Below, in pieces: positions 8,618 to 17,050 of a DNA stretch of 57,977 nucleotides (position 1 is its first letter; each line of letters opens with the position of its first letter). Location of the stretch: positions 1 to 57,977 of IMG/VR virus record IMGVR_UViG_3300042527_000500. One strand, written 5' to 3'. Position numbers and translations under genes: made by a program. The notes below the pieces were generated by a model. It was not told the DNA's origin, did not search any database, and saw only the letters and a program-made list of their open reading frames with translations. This DNA is from a virus.

Positions 8618-8899
8618 TCAACCGTTAGCATGGGCCTTGAGGCGACGAACAACCTCTGCCATAGCCTCAACATTATCAACCGTCTTGGTTGGCTTCGCAC
8701 GTTCCATCTCAGGCAGTTCAATGCCCTTCTTAGCCAGAGCGGCCTTTGTACGAGCGTAACGAGCCGCTGTACTAGCAACCTTCTGACCTGTCTTAGAAGC
8801 AATCTCAGCATAAGTCTTGCTGGAAAAAACTGCCTCAAGGAACTGCTCATCGCTGCAACGAACGCGATTCTGCTTCTCAACCGTAGTAACTTCAGCCAT
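8618..8899 (-). CDS. Small helix-turn-helix-like protein
   Basis: 93 residues from ATG at 8899, chosen because GGAGG sits 8 bases upstream. CSDEQFLEAVFSS and TYAEIASKTGQKVASTAARY look like a two-helix DNA-binding unit of the homeodomain/HTH kind. It has its own promoter (8977-9004). Possibly a regulator; target unknown. Confidence 0.65.
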   Translation of the reverse strand: MAEVTTVEKQNRVRCSDEQFLEAVFSSKTYAEIASKTGQKVASTAARYARTKAALAKKGIELPEMERAKPTKTVDNVEAMAEVVRRLKAHANG

Positions 8900-8976
8900 A
8901 ATCAACCTCCAAATCATTTCCAATCTTGTTTCAGCGAGTCAACCAACACGATTGAATCCCTCGCGTCAACTCTATC

Positions 8977-9004
8977 ATTCTAACACAGTGTATCGGCTTG
9001 TCAA
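8977..9004 (-). promoter_or_regulatory. Promoter for gene 8618-8899
   Basis: -35 TTGACA at 9004-8999, 16-bp spacer with AGCCGATA, -10 TAGAAT at 8982-8977. The -35 overlaps the stop codon of the upstream phosphoesterase gene. Confidence 0.75.
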
Positions 9005-9555
9005 CTGGGCAGTCTTGAAAATTTCTTTTTCTTGTCAGAGAATAGACACTGAACCTGTTTAAAACTCCAAGGTGTACCAAATTGCATCCCATCCCTTTTA
9101 TTATCCACTCCTACATCAAGCGTATAGCGTCCTAATGACATATCCTCGTTGTGAAGTCTGCCGTGAACATGACCATAAAGCATCCAACTATTTCGATAAC
9201 TTTTGTTCCATGCTCTCATAGGATAATGAAATAAGATTATTCTTTGATTACAGTGAATAATTTCTTTCATCAAACTTATACTGGCAAAATCTTTAGATGA
9301 AAACTTTTTTTCATCATCGTGATTACCAAGAATTATATGAACATTATCACATTCTATTTTTTTACGATATTTTTTAGGATCTCCACCCCTGTGGCAAAAA
9401 TCTCCAAGAAAATATATAGTATCTTTTGGCTTAACAACACTATTTATAGAGTCTAATATTGTGCTATCCATTTCTTTTGTGGATGAAAATGGTCGCTGAC
9501 AATATCCAATAACCCTATTGTGTCCAAAATGGGTATCTGAAAGAAAATATATCAT
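9001..9555 (-). CDS. Calcineurin-like metallophosphoesterase
   Basis: 184 residues with all metal motifs: SDTHFGH (about 6-12), GDFCHRGG (about 51-58), LGNHDDEK (about 75-82) and YGHVHGR (about 126-132). This size and motif spacing fit phage and bacterial single-domain phosphoesterases of unknown substrate. It overlaps the PspC-domain gene by one base. Confidence 0.85.
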   Translation of the reverse strand: MIYFLSDTHFGHNRVIGYCQRPFSSTKEMDSTILDSINSVVKPKDTIYFLGDFCHRGGDPKKYRKKIECDNVHIILGNHDDEKKFSSKDFASISLMKEIIHCNQRIILFHYPMRAWNKSYRNSWMLYGHVHGRLHNEDMSLGRYTLDVGVDNKRDGMQFGTPWSFKQVQCLFSDKKKKFSRLPS

Positions 9556-9737
9556 TAGTCTCTAGATGGAAGAATTAATCCTAATACTAAATATATCCAA
9601 AATAAAATAGATCCTGTAAAAATAGTTCCTAAAATAAAGCCTAATCTTATTATTGGAGCATCAATCCCTGTTGACTCTGCTAGACCTCCACAAACTCCTA
9701 AAAATACTCTATTGGATCTTGATTTACTTAAACTCAT
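9555..9737 (-). CDS. PspC-domain membrane protein
   Basis: 60 residues, nearly all a PspC domain: NRVFLGVCGGLAESTGID, then a long hydrophobic segment (about 31-56). PspC proteins of bacteria sit in the inner membrane and respond to envelope stress. Phage copies are known as short stand-alone forms; the role here is unknown. Confidence 0.8.
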   Translation of the reverse strand: MSLSKSRSNRVFLGVCGGLAESTGIDAPIIRLGFILGTIFTGSILFWIYLVLGLILPSRD

Positions 9738-9922
9738 ATAACACCAGCATATTCGTGTTCGTTATATTCTACATGATCGCCGCTAATATTTTCCAATAGG
9801 CTTTTAAGATTTTCGTTCTCTTTTTGCAGAGTATTTATGGCGTCTTTTGCAGTATCTAGGGCTTTAGTTAGATGATAAATTTTGTTAACGAGTTCATCGG
9901 TAACTGTATTTTTCATAATCAT
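9734..9922 (-). CDS. Small coiled-coil protein
   Basis: 62 residues with a leucine-heptad stretch (about 9-45). Overlaps the PspC-domain gene start (ATGA). Function unknown. Confidence 0.6.
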   Translation of the reverse strand: MIMKNTVTDELVNKIYHLTKALDTAKDAINTLQKENENLKSLLENISGDHVEYNEHEYAGVI

Positions 9923-9936
9923 AATATGACTCCATA

Positions 9937-10101
9937 TTATTTTGTTACGGGGATGATCTTTATTGATGCTGGCCTAGAATCGTCAAAATTTGGAACAAGA
10001 TTGTTATGAATATCAAGGGTAACTATTCTCAAAATATCTGAGACAAACTTTGCTGAAATTGTTTTGTAAAAGTTATCTTGAATATATACATCATATTCCA
10101 T
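9937..10101 (-). CDS. Unknown small protein
   Basis: 54 residues from ATG at 10101, chosen because GGAGGGCG lies 6-12 bases upstream. Beta-rich start (EYDVYIQDNFYKTI). Function unknown. Confidence 0.6.
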   Translation of the reverse strand: MEYDVYIQDNFYKTISAKFVSDILRIVTLDIHNNLVPNFDDSRPASIKIIPVTK

Positions 10102-10132
10102 AATATCGCCCTCCAAGTAAATATACACTAAC

Positions 10133-10399
10133 TTAGTCTATTAAAGTTAAAAAATTAGCCATATGTTTAATCTGTTCTTTATTCAAGATTATTTGATCAG
10201 AATATGGCTTACCTTTTATCAAGACTTGATAAATATAGCGTAGTTTCTGCCAAAATGACATCTTATGACTATACGATGATAAATTTTCATATATTGATAG
10301 TTCAATTAGGTCATATTCGCTATCATATTCTAAAACCAAAACTTCACTTCTACAATCGCATAATATGAAAGTGGTTCTATTTTTTTCGAACTTTACCAT
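10133..10399 (-). CDS. Conserved phage protein of unknown function
   Basis: 88 residues from ATG 10399; an alternative ATG at 10435 would add 12. CDCRSEVLVLEYD and SFWQKLRYIYQVLIKGKPY resemble a small phage family seen next to short KGSKKRP proteins. It overlaps the following upstream gene out of frame. The shorter start reduces the overlap to 23 bases. Confidence 0.65.
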   Translation of the reverse strand: MVKFEKNRTTFILCDCRSEVLVLEYDSEYDLIELSIYENLSSYSHKMSFWQKLRYIYQVLIKGKPYSDQIILNKEQIKHMANFLTLID

Positions 10400-10506
10400 G
10401 TTTAGTATTTTTACTTTTTCGGAAAATTCTTTCATAGTTTTTATCCCATGTTTCTTGATCTACTAATCGTGGTCTTTTTTTGGAACCTTTTCCATTTGTA
10501 CTCATA
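10377..10506 (-). CDS. Short basic conserved phage protein
   Basis: 42 residues, stop TAG at 10377-10379. GKGSKKRPRLVDQETWDKNY followed by ERIF is a recognisable widespread short phage protein pattern. Lys/Arg-rich at both ends. Function unknown. Overlaps the neighbouring gene at its 3-prime end. Confidence 0.6.
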
Positions 10507-10507
10507 A

Positions 10508-11212
10508 TTAATCCTCAAGAACGAAACTCCAATATCTACTATCGTCCTTCTTTTGCAGGGCGTCCCAGTAAATAGATCGAGCAATATAGGAAGGGATCTT
10601 GTGCTTACCACAATTAACCATCCAGTGACGCTCCATCTTTTTATAAATGGTGGAGCCGCTCTTACTCTTATTATACTTGAGATGTTCCATATCGTAAAGT
10701 CGAAGTTGATGAACGTCACCACACAATACTCTTGCCTCATTCGGATGAATCATTTCAAGAGCAAAACTAATCTTAGCCAACCCAATGCCACTGATCTTGT
10801 TCAGAATACTGTCACGCTTTTTAACATGGCCTTTCTTAGTGGTAAAATAAAAGTCTTTAGGATTGGCCCAAAACTTCTCGCTAAAGTCCCAAATATAATT
10901 GGTTCTATTATTGTGAAGTCCAACACCACTCTTATGGAGTTTCTTCAGCAGAGTTTCCTTGCTGTCGATCCACTCATTAAAATTCTTGATAGCATTGTAT
11001 CCTGCACAATTGCCCTTCCATGTAGTATGGACGCTGCAATAGGCGAACAGATAACGGCGAAAAATATCTTCAACATTTTGAGGACGAACGCTCTCCCAAT
11101 ATTCTTTGTAAGAAACCACTTTATCTCGCGGAAAAGTTTCAAAGAAAATATCTGCCTTAGTCTTATCCATGACAGTATTTTGAACAGGAATTACAGTATT
11201 TTCAACGATCAT
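10508..11212 (-). CDS. HhH-GPD DNA glycosylase-like protein
   Basis: 234 residues from ATG 11212 (GGAG six bases upstream). SGIGLAKISFALEM (about 138-151) is a helix-hairpin-helix, followed by VLCGDVHQLRLYD (about 159-171) where the Asp would be the catalytic residue of the HhH-GPD fold (PVDTH-like position). Such enzymes remove oxidised or mismatched bases. The N-terminal half is not recognisable, so it could be an inactive relative. Own promoter at 11250-11278. Confidence 0.6.
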   Translation of the reverse strand: MIVENTVIPVQNTVMDKTKADIFFETFPRDKVVSYKEYWESVRPQNVEDIFRRYLFAYCSVHTTWKGNCAGYNAIKNFNEWIDSKETLLKKLHKSGVGLHNNRTNYIWDFSEKFWANPKDFYFTTKKGHVKKRDSILNKISGIGLAKISFALEMIHPNEARVLCGDVHQLRLYDMEHLKYNKSKSGSTIYKKMERHWMVNCGKHKIPSYIARSIYWDALQKKDDSRYWSFVLED

Positions 11213-11249
11213 AGTTTTCTCCAAAGCGTGTTACGAGTGGTATGCTGCT

Positions 11250-11278
11250 ATTCTACACTACTAACATCGGCTTGTCAA
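11250..11278 (-). promoter_or_regulatory. Promoter for the glycosylase-like gene
   Basis: -35 TTGACA at 11278-11273, 17-bp spacer with AGCCGATG, -10 TAGAAT at 11255-11250. Confidence 0.75.
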
Positions 11279-11318
11279 GGGGCGGTTCTTGAATCGTTGT
11301 TGTATCGCTATCAACAAA

Positions 11319-12053
11319 TTAATAAATTATTGACTTATTACTGATTTCCCACATTTTTAGATCATATTTTTGCATAGTTTCTAGCCATTGTTTTTTTCTA
11401 TCATTTGGAGACATAAAATGATCTATATCAGTGGTTTTATTTTTTTTATCAGAGTATTTTTTTTGATAATATCGAGGATTAAATATAACAACTTTATCTG
11501 TTATGGCACAATTATTTTTATTATTAGCATCTAATACATTGAGGAACCACCAGTCATTCCCATAGCCACATAGTTTACCATCATAAATATCCATATATTG
11601 TTTCAGTGCTGTATTTTTAAATACAGGAAAATTCATTTCAATAAAATTAGTTATTCTATATTTATGATCTCCATCATGGAGTCTAGTTACTCTATCAATA
11701 TAAGTACTTATTTTACCATAAGGATGTTGTGCTGGTGAAATTATATCTAAGTTATAGTTATAAATATATTTGACCAAATCTTCTGGTGATCCATCCATGA
11801 ATACTCCATCGTCATCAAAAACAGAGACAGTATTATATTCGCTTAGATATTCTTTATATATTCTACTTAGGGCTATAAATTTAGTAGTTGGATAATAAAA
11901 ACATTTTTTAGCATTTTTTTCTATAAATGGTTTTGCAGAAAAGTCCTCGTAAATATTTACAAAAATATCAAAATTATTTTTATGATATTTTAAACAATAA
12001 GTAGCAAGGTCTTCATTTTTTCCGGCAGATATAAATATAGCATCCTTAATCAT
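11319..12053 (-). CDS. Glycosyltransferase-like protein (DUF707-like)
   Basis: 244 residues. NTVSVFDDDGVFMDG (about 74-88) has the Asp cluster that binds the metal-sugar nucleotide in GT-A folds, followed by a CGYGNDWWF block (about 162-170) typical of DUF707-like proteins. Overlaps the GT25-like gene start by 8 bases. Likely decorates a glycan or a virion or DNA component; the acceptor is unknown. Confidence 0.6.
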   Translation of the reverse strand: MIKDAIFISAGKNEDLATYCLKYHKNNFDIFVNIYEDFSAKPFIEKNAKKCFYYPTTKFIALSRIYKEYLSEYNTVSVFDDDGVFMDGSPEDLVKYIYNYNLDIISPAQHPYGKISTYIDRVTRLHDGDHKYRITNFIEMNFPVFKNTALKQYMDIYDGKLCGYGNDWWFLNVLDANNKNNCAITDKVVIFNPRYYQKKYSDKKNKTTDIDHFMSPNDRKKQWLETMQKYDLKMWEISNKSIIY

Positions 12054-12756
12054 TGATATACCTTCTTTTTATTCCACGATATTCGTTACCTATATAAGTT
12101 GTACTATTTGAAGTATTGTCATGCGAAACTAATGGATTATTAGCATAAACCATTGTTTTATCTGGAGTAAAAATATCATTCCAAACTAAATCTGCAGGAT
12201 ATTGCATTTTAATGACAGCATCGTGATATTTTTGAATTCCTTGTCTAGAATTAAAATAGATGAACTGATTACCATATGGTGCTCTTTTTAGAAGAGAAAA
12301 ATATTGTTTACGCTCGTAAAACTTATCATCTGATGGCTCCCATAGCCAATTGCTTAAAGGTTTGTGCATGATAAATGCTTCTGAGTTGGGATACTCCTCA
12401 ATACCTTGATTAAGAATATAAAAAAATTCATCTTTAGATTTAAATAATGGGGAAATATCATCCTCCATTATAATAACTTTATCTATTCCTAGTTTTAATA
12501 TTACTTCTGTCAATAAACCAAATGAAGTTGCACAAGCAATCTCGCCCGTGTTTAATGGTCTTTTAATTTTTAAGATAGCATTTTTAGGATGATACTCGTA
12601 TATAAAATTATTATTCTCGTCTATTTCTTTTCTATCAAATGCTTCAAAAAATAGGATATTAAATCCCAATTTAGCAATCCATTCATCTTCGATTAATTGC
12701 CTACGTTCTTTGGCTCTTCTTAAGTTAATGCAAAATATTGGAATATTTTGATTCAA
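12046..12756 (-). CDS. Family 25-type glycosyltransferase
   Basis: 236 residues. IFCINLRRAKERRQLIE (about 7-23), NTGEIACATSF (about 69-79) and KVIIMEDDISP (about 91-101) are the hallmarks of GT25 (LPS-type galactosyl/glucosyltransferases): the INL.R..R start, the GE(I/V)AC..S block and the MEDD metal motif. Pairs with the downstream glycosyltransferase. Confidence 0.8.
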   Translation of the reverse strand: MNQNIPIFCINLRRAKERRQLIEDEWIAKLGFNILFFEAFDRKEIDENNNFIYEYHPKNAILKIKRPLNTGEIACATSFGLLTEVILKLGIDKVIIMEDDISPLFKSKDEFFYILNQGIEEYPNSEAFIMHKPLSNWLWEPSDDKFYERKQYFSLLKRAPYGNQFIYFNSRQGIQKYHDAVIKMQYPADLVWNDIFTPDKTMVYANNPLVSHDNTSNSTTYIGNEYRGIKRRYIND

Positions 12757-12805
12757 TGGTATTTCCTTTAATAGCTTTAATTTAGTAAGATGGATATCTA
12801 TTTAG

Positions 12806-13261
12806 TTATATAATAAATTTATATAATTTGATGCGCTCGTTAACTTTTTCTAATTTTTTAGCAATATGTGTTTCATTTTTAAGTTTTCTATATGTATTAT
12901 TCATTAATTGATCATATCTAGATTTTTTAGAACAAACTCTATATATTTTATCATTACAAGACATTAGTTCTACTTCAAAATCTATTAAGTTTGTATCTTT
13001 AACTAAAATATCTAGTTTAGTTAGATTAAATAGACACCTATACAATAAGTGACCATCTTTTTTAGATACTAATTTTGCAATTATAATTATACGCTTATCA
13101 TCCAACATACTCTGATTAAAATGTTGAGTTTCTATGATAATGTCTATATCGTCTATGTCTTTATAGTCTATGTGAAAAAAATCAGCACAACTACCAGTTA
13201 TAATACATTGATTATTTAGTAAGTCGCATACATCGGTAAGTTTTTTTAAGATTAATTCCAT
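12806..13261 (-). CDS. Nucleotidyltransferase-fold protein
   Basis: 151 residues. IITGSCADFFHI (about 20-31) followed by DIDDIDIII (about 35-43) is the GS...DxD signature of the minimal nucleotidyltransferase fold. The C-terminus is Lys-rich helical. Substrate unknown. Three bases before the ligase stop, so same operon as DNA ligase. Confidence 0.6.
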   Translation of the reverse strand: MELILKKLTDVCDLLNNQCIITGSCADFFHIDYKDIDDIDIIIETQHFNQSMLDDKRIIIIAKLVSKKDGHLLYRCLFNLTKLDILVKDTNLIDFEVELMSCNDKIYRVCSKKSRYDQLMNNTYRKLKNETHIAKKLEKVNERIKLYKFII

Positions 13262-13263
13262 CT

Positions 13264-14577
13264 CTATACTGTTCTTGTAGTTCCATGCAAAAACTTAAAA
13301 GTAGGAAATCTCAGACTAATTCCACCGTCTTGGTTTTTAGTTTCTTCAAAATATTGAACCGTAATAATCTTTCCAAGAATCTTACTAGGGTCTTGATAAA
13401 ACTCTTGACGCTGCTCAATAGTGAAACCACTACCAACTCGTACAATATTATTCTTATGTTGAATCATAACACAACTCAACATTGTTTCTTCCCATTCAGC
13501 ACTATCTTTAACATATCTGAAATCACCCATTTCAGTATCAATTACTTTATATTCGTTATCAAAAAATTTCTTAACCTTTAGCAAGTCTTTGCTTCGTTTG
13601 CCTTTATACGGTTCGTCAGCACGAAGCATGACTCCTTCCCATTTGTAATCAGTAGCATAGTCTGTCCATTGCAGAAAATCATCATCGTTTTCAATTTTAC
13701 ATTGTGCCAATACACTAAGACAAGTACAAGTATTATCTCTCATAACTTCTCGCAGATTATTGTAACGAATAGAATAAGGACGATTCTTTTCGCCCTTCTT
13801 ACTATAAAATTCGTCATGACTAATCATATCAAAAATCTTATATGACGGATTAGGGATGGTATGATCCTTCTTTTTTAGTTGCTTCATAATTCCCTGAAAA
13901 TCCTCATTGCCTTCGTCATCAACCAGACAAAGTTCGCCGTCAAATACTACATCAGCAATGCCAAGAGCCTTAATGCCACCAGCAACAATACCAAGAGTAT
14001 CAAATTCCTTTCCTGTGCGGGAATAGAAGGTAGTATCGCCATTACTATCAACAATAGCAATACATCTAGCGCCGTCAATCTTTCTAGAGACATACCATCC
14101 ATCCTTCCAGTCTACAAGTTTAGGCTCATACTTATCTGCCAGAGCAACACTAAATTCTGGAATATGATTAGGAATAGCCTTATTGATAATCTTGTCTCCA
14201 GCACGGGTTTTCAAGTCCTTATCAATAATACAATGAATGAGTTCTTCGTATTCGGAATAGTGTTCAATAAAACTATTCACAGCAGAGATAGCATCGTGTC
14301 CAGTAATCTTTCGACTCTTTAGAGCATCCAGTAGATCAAAGAAATTTTTGTATTCATTTTTTCTGGCTACAAGATGATTCTTCTTCTTGAGATTATCACT
14401 AGTGATATTATATTGCCACAACGGATGATAGGTATAAAGCAAAATATTCTTGGTGAAAGATGCTGCGGCACTATTGTGTCCACAATAATCCAGAATAATT
14501 CCTTGTTTATCAATAGTGCTGCTAGTAGCACGAAGATCACGAACCATTCCCATAACATAATTAAAATCGTGAATCAT
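13264..14577 (-). CDS. ATP-dependent DNA ligase
   Basis: 437 residues. Motif I SRKIDGA with the adenylated Lys at about 166, DVVFDGELCLVD (motif III region), WEGVMLRADEPYKGKRSKDL (motif IV) and LLKVKKFFDNEYKVI (motif V and start of the OB fold). The N-terminal about 150 residues are the DNA-binding extension. This is a T4-size ligase that seals nicks in replication and recombination. Promoter at 14602-14630. Confidence 0.93.
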   Translation of the reverse strand: MIHDFNYVMGMVRDLRATSSTIDKQGIILDYCGHNSAAASFTKNILLYTYHPLWQYNITSDNLKKKNHLVARKNEYKNFFDLLDALKSRKITGHDAISAVNSFIEHYSEYEELIHCIIDKDLKTRAGDKIINKAIPNHIPEFSVALADKYEPKLVDWKDGWYVSRKIDGARCIAIVDSNGDTTFYSRTGKEFDTLGIVAGGIKALGIADVVFDGELCLVDDEGNEDFQGIMKQLKKKDHTIPNPSYKIFDMISHDEFYSKKGEKNRPYSIRYNNLREVMRDNTCTCLSVLAQCKIENDDDFLQWTDYATDYKWEGVMLRADEPYKGKRSKDLLKVKKFFDNEYKVIDTEMGDFRYVKDSAEWEETMLSCVMIQHKNNIVRVGSGFTIEQRQEFYQDPSKILGKIITVQYFEETKNQDGGISLRFPTFKFLHGTTRTV

Positions 14578-14601
14578 TCCAATTTCTCCTTGTGTCTTTG
14601 C

Positions 14602-14630
14602 AGTATACCATACTGTATCAGCACTGTCAA
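14602..14630 (-). promoter_or_regulatory. Promoter for DNA ligase
   Basis: -35 TTGACA at 14630-14625, 17-bp spacer with GCTGATA, -10 TATACT at 14607-14602. Confidence 0.8.
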
Positions 14631-15142
14631 GTCTTTTTCTTTAAGATTGCTAGGGACTGACCATGTTTAACGCTGTCAACTATCATATAATCTTCTAAAA
14701 TTGGTAAATAATTTTTTCGATCAAAAAAATCATGAACAAAAATTATAGAGTTTTTATCTATATAACTTAATGCTTTTTTGGCACATGCCACTCTTGATCT
14801 TCCATCTATAAAAATTTTATCATATTTGATATTAGATAAATTATCAATTATATTAATATAGCTAATAAAATCTTTTGGATTACTTTGTTCATGAAATATT
14901 GGTAATTTAATATCGTTATCTGGCGGACAATAGAGATATGTTATATTAGTTAAATTATTTTGATCTATGCAATCTGTTATTTTATTATACCAATTAATAT
15001 CATATTCTATGGACGTATAATGTTTAACGAATTTTGAAAAAAACAATGTAGATCCACCAGAACCCCATTCAAAACATACATCGTTAGTATCTAAATACCC
15101 AGAAATTTTTTGTATTTCATCATCACTCATCCAGGGTTTCAT
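14627..15142 (-). CDS. Methyltransferase-like Rossmann protein
   Basis: 171 residues. CFEWGSGGSTLFFSK (about 23-37) is a SAM-binding-type glycine loop, HYTSIEYD the following acidic strand, and YDKIFIDGRSRVACAKKAL (about 105-123) the motif-IV-like strand with a helix. This layout is seen in small class I methyltransferases of viruses. Target unknown. Five bases separate it from the endonuclease VII gene. Confidence 0.65.
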   Translation of the reverse strand: MKPWMSDDEIQKISGYLDTNDVCFEWGSGGSTLFFSKFVKHYTSIEYDINWYNKITDCIDQNNLTNITYLYCPPDNDIKLPIFHEQSNPKDFISYINIIDNLSNIKYDKIFIDGRSRVACAKKALSYIDKNSIIFVHDFFDRKNYLPILEDYMIVDSVKHGQSLAILKKKT

Positions 15143-15146
15143 TTGA

Positions 15147-15485
15147 TTATTTTTTACGACTTAATAAATAATTCATAGCATTTACAATACCTTTCAGATT
15201 GTCTCCTAATTTTCCTAATCCAGTATTACAACGCTCACAAATCCAGCCTCTAAAACTATCATCAGAATGATCGTGATCCAAACACCATTTTAATGGCACT
15301 TTTTTACAACACTCACATACCTCTGGACGAGGCGGGGCTTTTTTATGAAGTTTACCGCGAACTTTACACTGTTTTTTAACACATCTTTTACAGCGACTGT
15401 CTAAATTATCTTTGTACATACTATGCTTAGGAAAACTTCCTTTGTTTTTTCTTTTGCCACAATATGAACAAATTTTTCTGGACAT
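15147..15485 (-). CDS. Recombination endonuclease VII-like protein
   Basis: 112 residues. Two zinc CxxC pairs at the start (CSYCGKRK, CKRCVKKQC), then CECCKK...LDHDHSDDSFRGWICERC, and NTGLGKLGDN. The DHDH catalytic part and the RGWIC..CN.GLG block are the endonuclease VII family signature (Holliday junction or branched DNA resolvase of T4, also present as homing-type nucleases). Confidence 0.85.
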   Translation of the reverse strand: MSRKICSYCGKRKNKGSFPKHSMYKDNLDSRCKRCVKKQCKVRGKLHKKAPPRPEVCECCKKVPLKWCLDHDHSDDSFRGWICERCNTGLGKLGDNLKGIVNAMNYLLSRKK

Positions 15486-15494
15486 AATATTAAA

Positions 15495-15850
15495 TGGAGG
15501 CGAGGGGAGTCGAACCCCTGTCTTATCATAATCTCAAAAATATCTTCTACAAGTTTATTTCATTCATAAGTTAAATCAGAATATAGAACGAACAAGATTT
15601 TTCTGATCTTACCAACTGCTCTTAACCTACAACCCGTTGGATATTGTAAGTGCAGAGGGATTTAACGACAGACTTTTGATCGCTACCCTCATTCGCAATC
15701 GCAGTCTGTTACTGCCCGTTTTAGTTAGGCAGCAAGGGCTAACTGAGTTTCGCCAGTTAAAGCGTTTTAATCGACTTTTAAAGTGGCCTGTCGATCAACC
15801 ACTACTTGCTAATATAATTTTAATTATGTAATCGAATCCGTTACGCCCCC
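15495..15850 (-). ncRNA. ssrA: tmRNA (transfer-messenger RNA)
   Basis: Acceptor stem GGGGGCG (15850-15844) pairs with CGCCTCC, discriminator A at 15495; CCA is not encoded. The T arm is AGGGG TTCGACT CCCCT. The 5-prime end continues as TAACGGATTCGAT, matching the tmRNA consensus. The tag frame resumes at GGC (15754-15752), five bases after TAACT-type leader, and reads G-E-T-Q-L-A-L-A-A-stop (15754-15725). Ending LALAA is the proteolysis-type tag. tmRNA with SmpB rescues stalled ribosomes. One-piece form, about 356 nt. Confidence 0.9.
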
Positions 15851-16092
15851 TAACTACTGAATTTCGTTGGTGGAACTATTTGATATCTTTCATTATCAAG
15901 ACGATTAATCTCTTCACGAAAACGATCAAATTGATCCGGTGTAACCCAAGGATTACATCCTGTAATAAAATCTTGAAGAATAAGAATTCTATTATAGAAT
16001 ATAATATTCATTCCGATTGAAAAAAGTAATATTCCAACAAGAAAGGTATATATCGAAAGATGTTTTGAGCGACAAGTCATTTTATTGCTCAT
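15850..16092 (-). CDS. Single-span membrane protein
   Basis: 80 residues with one transmembrane segment (about 15-32) and a soluble C-terminal domain (PWVTPDQFDRFREEINRL). Stop TAG shares one base with the tmRNA 5-prime end. Function unknown. Confidence 0.65.
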   Translation of the reverse strand: MSNKMTCRSKHLSIYTFLVGILLFSIGMNIIFYNRILILQDFITGCNPWVTPDQFDRFREEINRLDNERYQIVPPTKFSS

Positions 16093-16249
16093 TTCTATTG
16101 TAGGAAATTGCTATCATTTTGGAATACATATCACGATCAATTTGATTTATTTTCTCTGCTTTTACTAAGGCGTCATAATGTAAACAATTAAAAGAAAAAG
16201 AACCAAAAAGTAATGACAATAAAAAAACTAGAGTTAGTCTATATTTCAT
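16082..16249 (-). CDS. Small signal-peptide or lipoprotein-like peptide
   Basis: 55 residues: Lys/Arg start, hydrophobic stretch (LTLVFLLSLLFGSFSF), then Cys and a polar helix. Overlaps the next gene by 11 bases. Looks exported or membrane-anchored. Function unknown. Confidence 0.55.
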   Translation of the reverse strand: MKYRLTLVFLLSLLFGSFSFNCLHYDALVKAEKINQIDRDMYSKMIAISYNRNEQ

Positions 16250-16323
16250 ATATTATTCTCTTTTTAAAGGCGGGACTGATTTCTCAGTTAAAAGGTAGGA
16301 GTAATACTATACACCATGTTTAA

Positions 16324-16397
16324 TCCGACTACTAGGACTTGAACCTAGAACCTTGAAATTATGAGTTTCCTGCTCTGACCAATTGAGCTATAGTCGG
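16324..16397 (-). tRNA. tRNA with anticodon CAU, probably tRNA-Ile2 (AUA decoding after lysidine)
   Basis: Cloverleaf: acceptor CCGACTA/TAGTCGG, discriminator A, D arm GCTC...GAGC, anticodon loop CTCATAA, T arm CTAGG TTCAAGT CCTAG. The loop and T-arm sequence are closer to bacterial tRNA-Ile2 than to elongator Met. TilS is encoded five bases upstream in the same orientation, which supports Ile2. Elongator Met is the alternative. The C1-G72 pair argues against initiator tRNA. Confidence 0.85.
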
Positions 16398-16402
16398 GTA
16401 TT

Positions 16403-17050
16403 TTAAGTATTCTGTTTTATATCAGTAATAAGTTTGATAATTTTTCTTTGTGCAAATTTTTCTAATGATAGTTTATTCTCTTTCATTTGAGGAATAATAA
16501 AATTCCTGATCCAATTCCTGCGACTGCCCTTTATAATAGAGTTGGTTTCGTCATCAACAACATACCTCACCAAATCGTTTCTGTCAACATACTGTTTAAA
16601 GTCTTTTTTTCTTGTGAGTAAAAAGGGATGTAAAATTGAAAACGAATTAAAATTAGAAATTAGTGAAAAGACATCATTATTTGGCTGACCTCTAAAACAA
16701 TTAAGTAAATAACTTTCTACCCAATCATTAATATGGTGTGCAGTAATAATGCTACCTTTCTTAACAATTTTACTATAGAAATTTAATCTAGCATTTCTGC
16801 AATCTTTTTCTGTATTAAGATTTTTACCAATCCCAACATGACCAGACAAACCAAGGCTTGTGCAGAAGTGCAGAAATTTTTCCATCATAATAAAATTTTG
16901 ATCTCTTAAATTATGATTAAAATGAATAGGGATTAAACTATATCCTTTGCTTTGTAAATAGTGAATAGCGGCAACACTATCTACGCCCATAGAAACAGCA
17001 ACATAATATGTTCTATTTTTGGGTAAAATTTCCTTAATCGTCCTAATCAT
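16403..17050 (-). CDS. tilS: TilS, tRNA(Ile)-lysidine synthase, short form
   Basis: 215 residues. PP-loop YYVAVSMGVDSVAA (about 15-28; SMGVDS in place of the usual SGGxDS) and ITAHHINDWVESYLLN (about 98-113) with the HHxxD site, then CRN and RNWIRN near the C-terminus. TilS attaches lysine to C34 of tRNA-Ile2(CAU) using ATP, switching it from Met to Ile. Only the catalytic N-terminal domain is present. The Gly-to-Met change in the PP-loop may matter for activity. Confidence 0.85.
   Translation of the reverse strand: MIRTIKEILPKNRTYYVAVSMGVDSVAAIHYLQSKGYSLIPIHFNHNLRDQNFIMMEKFLHFCTSLGLSGHVGIGKNLNTEKDCRNARLNFYSKIVKKGSIITAHHINDWVESYLLNCFRGQPNNDVFSLISNFNSFSILHPFLLTRKKDFKQYVDRNDLVRYVVDDETNSIIKGSRRNWIRNFIIPQMKENKLSLEKFAQRKIIKLITDIKQNT

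Noticed and set aside
10441-10740. 99-codon minus-strand frame
   Set aside because: It is the alternate frame of the HhH-GPD-like gene, which carries the family motifs.
15637-15831. Plus-strand open frame of 64 codons
   Set aside because: It lies inside the tmRNA gene, antisense, with no SD.
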